Part shown: one piece after another, positions 6,505-7,061 of the stretch
Numbering within the stretch: position 1 is the first letter of the stretch
Layout of the letters: every line of letters starts with the position of its first letter
Source: DATEPR01 sp036503065
Lineage (GTDB): Bacteria; Actinomycetota; Actinomycetes; Mycobacteriales; Pseudonocardiaceae
DNA: 7,061 nt
Assembly: GCA_036503065.1 (NCBI GenBank)
Contig: DASXXM010000037.1
Location: 1-7,061, forward strand
Reading direction: 5' to 3'
Notes under the pieces: generated by a model
What the model saw: only the letters and a program-made list of their open reading frames with translations
Told to the model about the DNA's origin: nothing
Databases searched by the model: none
Translations under genes and position numbers: made by a program

Positions 6505-6834
6505 TTACGAGAAGGTCTCGCCGCGCAGTTCGGCGCGCAACCGATCCCGTGCCGCACCCCGCACCGCACCCCGCGCGGCCAGCCCCGCGGCCACCCGTTG
6601 GTGCCAGCCGCGCAGCACCACCATGGACACCGGCAGCCCGACGACGAGCCCGACCGCGATGCTCACCAGTAGCGGCACGTTGATCAGCGTGAGGACGATC
6701 GCAACCACCACGACCAGCGCAAACCGGGCCAACACGTACAGTGTCAGATCCCGCCCGAGATGCGCCGGCACGTCGGGCAGGGCAGCGCTTTCCGGGCGGA
6801 TCCCGGTGTCGGACTCGTCGGCCACGAGGCTCAC
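6505..6834 (-). CDS. DUF4229 small membrane protein
   Basis: Protein of about 109 residues with an acidic, Pro-containing N-terminal segment, two hydrophobic helices (about 31-51, LTLYVLARFALVVVVAIVL; and 53-74) and a basic Ala/Arg-rich cytoplasmic tail. The LYVLARFALV opening, the VPLLVSIAVGLVVGLP second helix and the Arg/Glu tail ending LRAELRGE match the actinobacterial DUF4229 family, whose function is unknown. In actinobacteria, relatives are often near menaquinone or cytochrome c biogenesis genes, which agrees with the neighbouring men genes, but this is from memory. The start is uncertain: GTG 6834 has no good SD, GTG 6825 would give 106 residues, and TTG 6897 gives 130. TAA at 6507-6505 ends it immediately beside the dyad cluster. 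Confidence 0.75.
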   Translation of the reverse strand: MSLVADESDTGIRPESAALPDVPAHLGRDLTLYVLARFALVVVVAIVLTLINVPLLVSIAVGLVVGLPVSMVVLRGWHQRVAAGLAARGAVRGAARDRLRAELRGETFS

Positions 6835-6889
6835 GCTACGCGGCCCGAACGGCCCTTCGAGCGGCGCCTCAGGGCCCCCGATACCCTCC

Positions 6890-6903
6890 GCAACCAAAGT
6901 TGC
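6890..6903. repeat. Short inverted repeat GCAAC-N4-GTTGC
   Basis: Five-base arms (6890-6894 and 6899-6903) around CAAA. It abuts and shares one base with the larger near-palindrome that follows, in the gap upstream of both flanking genes. Alone it could be chance; its position beside the longer dyad is what makes it worth recording. Confidence 0.4.
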
Positions 6904-6921
6904 TTCTGCATGATGCAGAAG
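6903..6921. promoter_or_regulatory. 19-bp near-perfect palindrome, operator candidate
   Basis: Nine-base arms CTTCTGCAT (6903-6911) and ATGCAGAAG (6913-6921) are exact reverse complements around a single G. A one-base centre cannot form an RNA hairpin loop without opening several pairs, so a dimeric repressor operator is more likely than a terminator. It lies between the divergent DUF4229 gene and the gene starting at 7051, in a segment with 31 G or C of 70 (6891-6960). Confidence 0.55.
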
Positions 6922-7037
6922 AGCACGATTTGTCTCTTACTCCCTCTTTACCATTCACCTAGCGTTCGAGTACCTGGCGGGCGAGATGGCACTATGCGAC
7001 CGGAACGCCGGATCTCCACGCATCCGTGTTCGACCAT

Positions 7038-7045
7038 GAGGAGGA
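7038..7045 (+). promoter_or_regulatory. Strong ribosome binding site for gene at 7051
   Basis: GAGGAGGA closely matches the anti-SD complement and sits five bases before GTG 7051. It is the strongest SD in the window and decides the start of the truncated gene over the in-frame ATG 7036. Confidence 0.7.
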
Positions 7046-7050
7046 CGACA

Positions 7051-7061
7051 GTGACTGCGTC
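7051..7061 (+). CDS. Start of an unidentified plus-strand gene, cut by window end
   Basis: GTG ACT GCG TC reads Val/Met-Thr-Ala and then leaves the window. The start is supported by a very strong Shine-Dalgarno, GAGGAGGA at 7038-7045, five bases upstream. ATG 7036 is in frame and would add MRRTT, but it has no SD of its own and overlaps this one. Only a few codons are visible, so no product can be named. It is divergent from the DUF4229 gene. Confidence 0.6.

Noticed and set aside
1..7061. Mobile elements, CRISPR arrays, toxin-antitoxin or phage-defence genes
   Set aside because: No transposase, integrase, regularly spaced repeats or defence-type domains were seen in any credible reading frame.

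Overview
The window is high-GC actinobacterial DNA. The codon bias, GTG starts and protein families suggest a Pseudonocardiales-like or mycobacterium-related bacterium that makes menaquinone by the classical o-succinylbenzoate route. That taxonomic placement is inferred from family resemblance, not from a search.

Layout. Bases 1-442 (minus) hold the 5' part of menD, cut by the window edge. Facing away from it with only 18 bp between start codons is a plus-strand run menB (461-1372), menE (1375-2532) and menA (2587-3465). The gaps are 2 bp and 54 bp, so this is probably one transcript. These enzymes cover SEPHCHC synthesis (MenD), CoA activation of o-succinylbenzoate (MenE), ring closure to DHNA-CoA (MenB) and prenylation of DHNA (MenA). 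menF, menH, menC, the thioesterase and the methyltransferase are not in the window.

After a 76-bp gap holding a small hairpin and a 12-bp perfect palindrome comes a secreted two-domain SGNH/GDSL hydrolase (3542-5272, plus). It meets a cysteine synthase-fold PLP enzyme resembling mycobacterial Cds1 (5269-6357, minus) tail to tail, and the two TAG stops share one CTAG. Upstream of the PLP enzyme is an AT-richer 147-bp gap (6358-6504) with three TGG...CCA dyads, one close to the published DasR operator consensus. Next is a small two-helix DUF4229 membrane protein (6505-6834, minus). A second AT-richer intergenic region (6835-7050) has a 19-bp near-palindrome and a strong Shine-Dalgarno sequence before a plus-strand gene starting at 7051 and cut by the window end.

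I see no mobile element, CRISPR array, structural RNA gene or clear new system. The genes are conserved families. The less explained parts are the very tight menD/menB divergence, where one short sequence may serve as RBS on one strand and -10 box on the other, and the unexplained dyads in the two AT-rich gaps.
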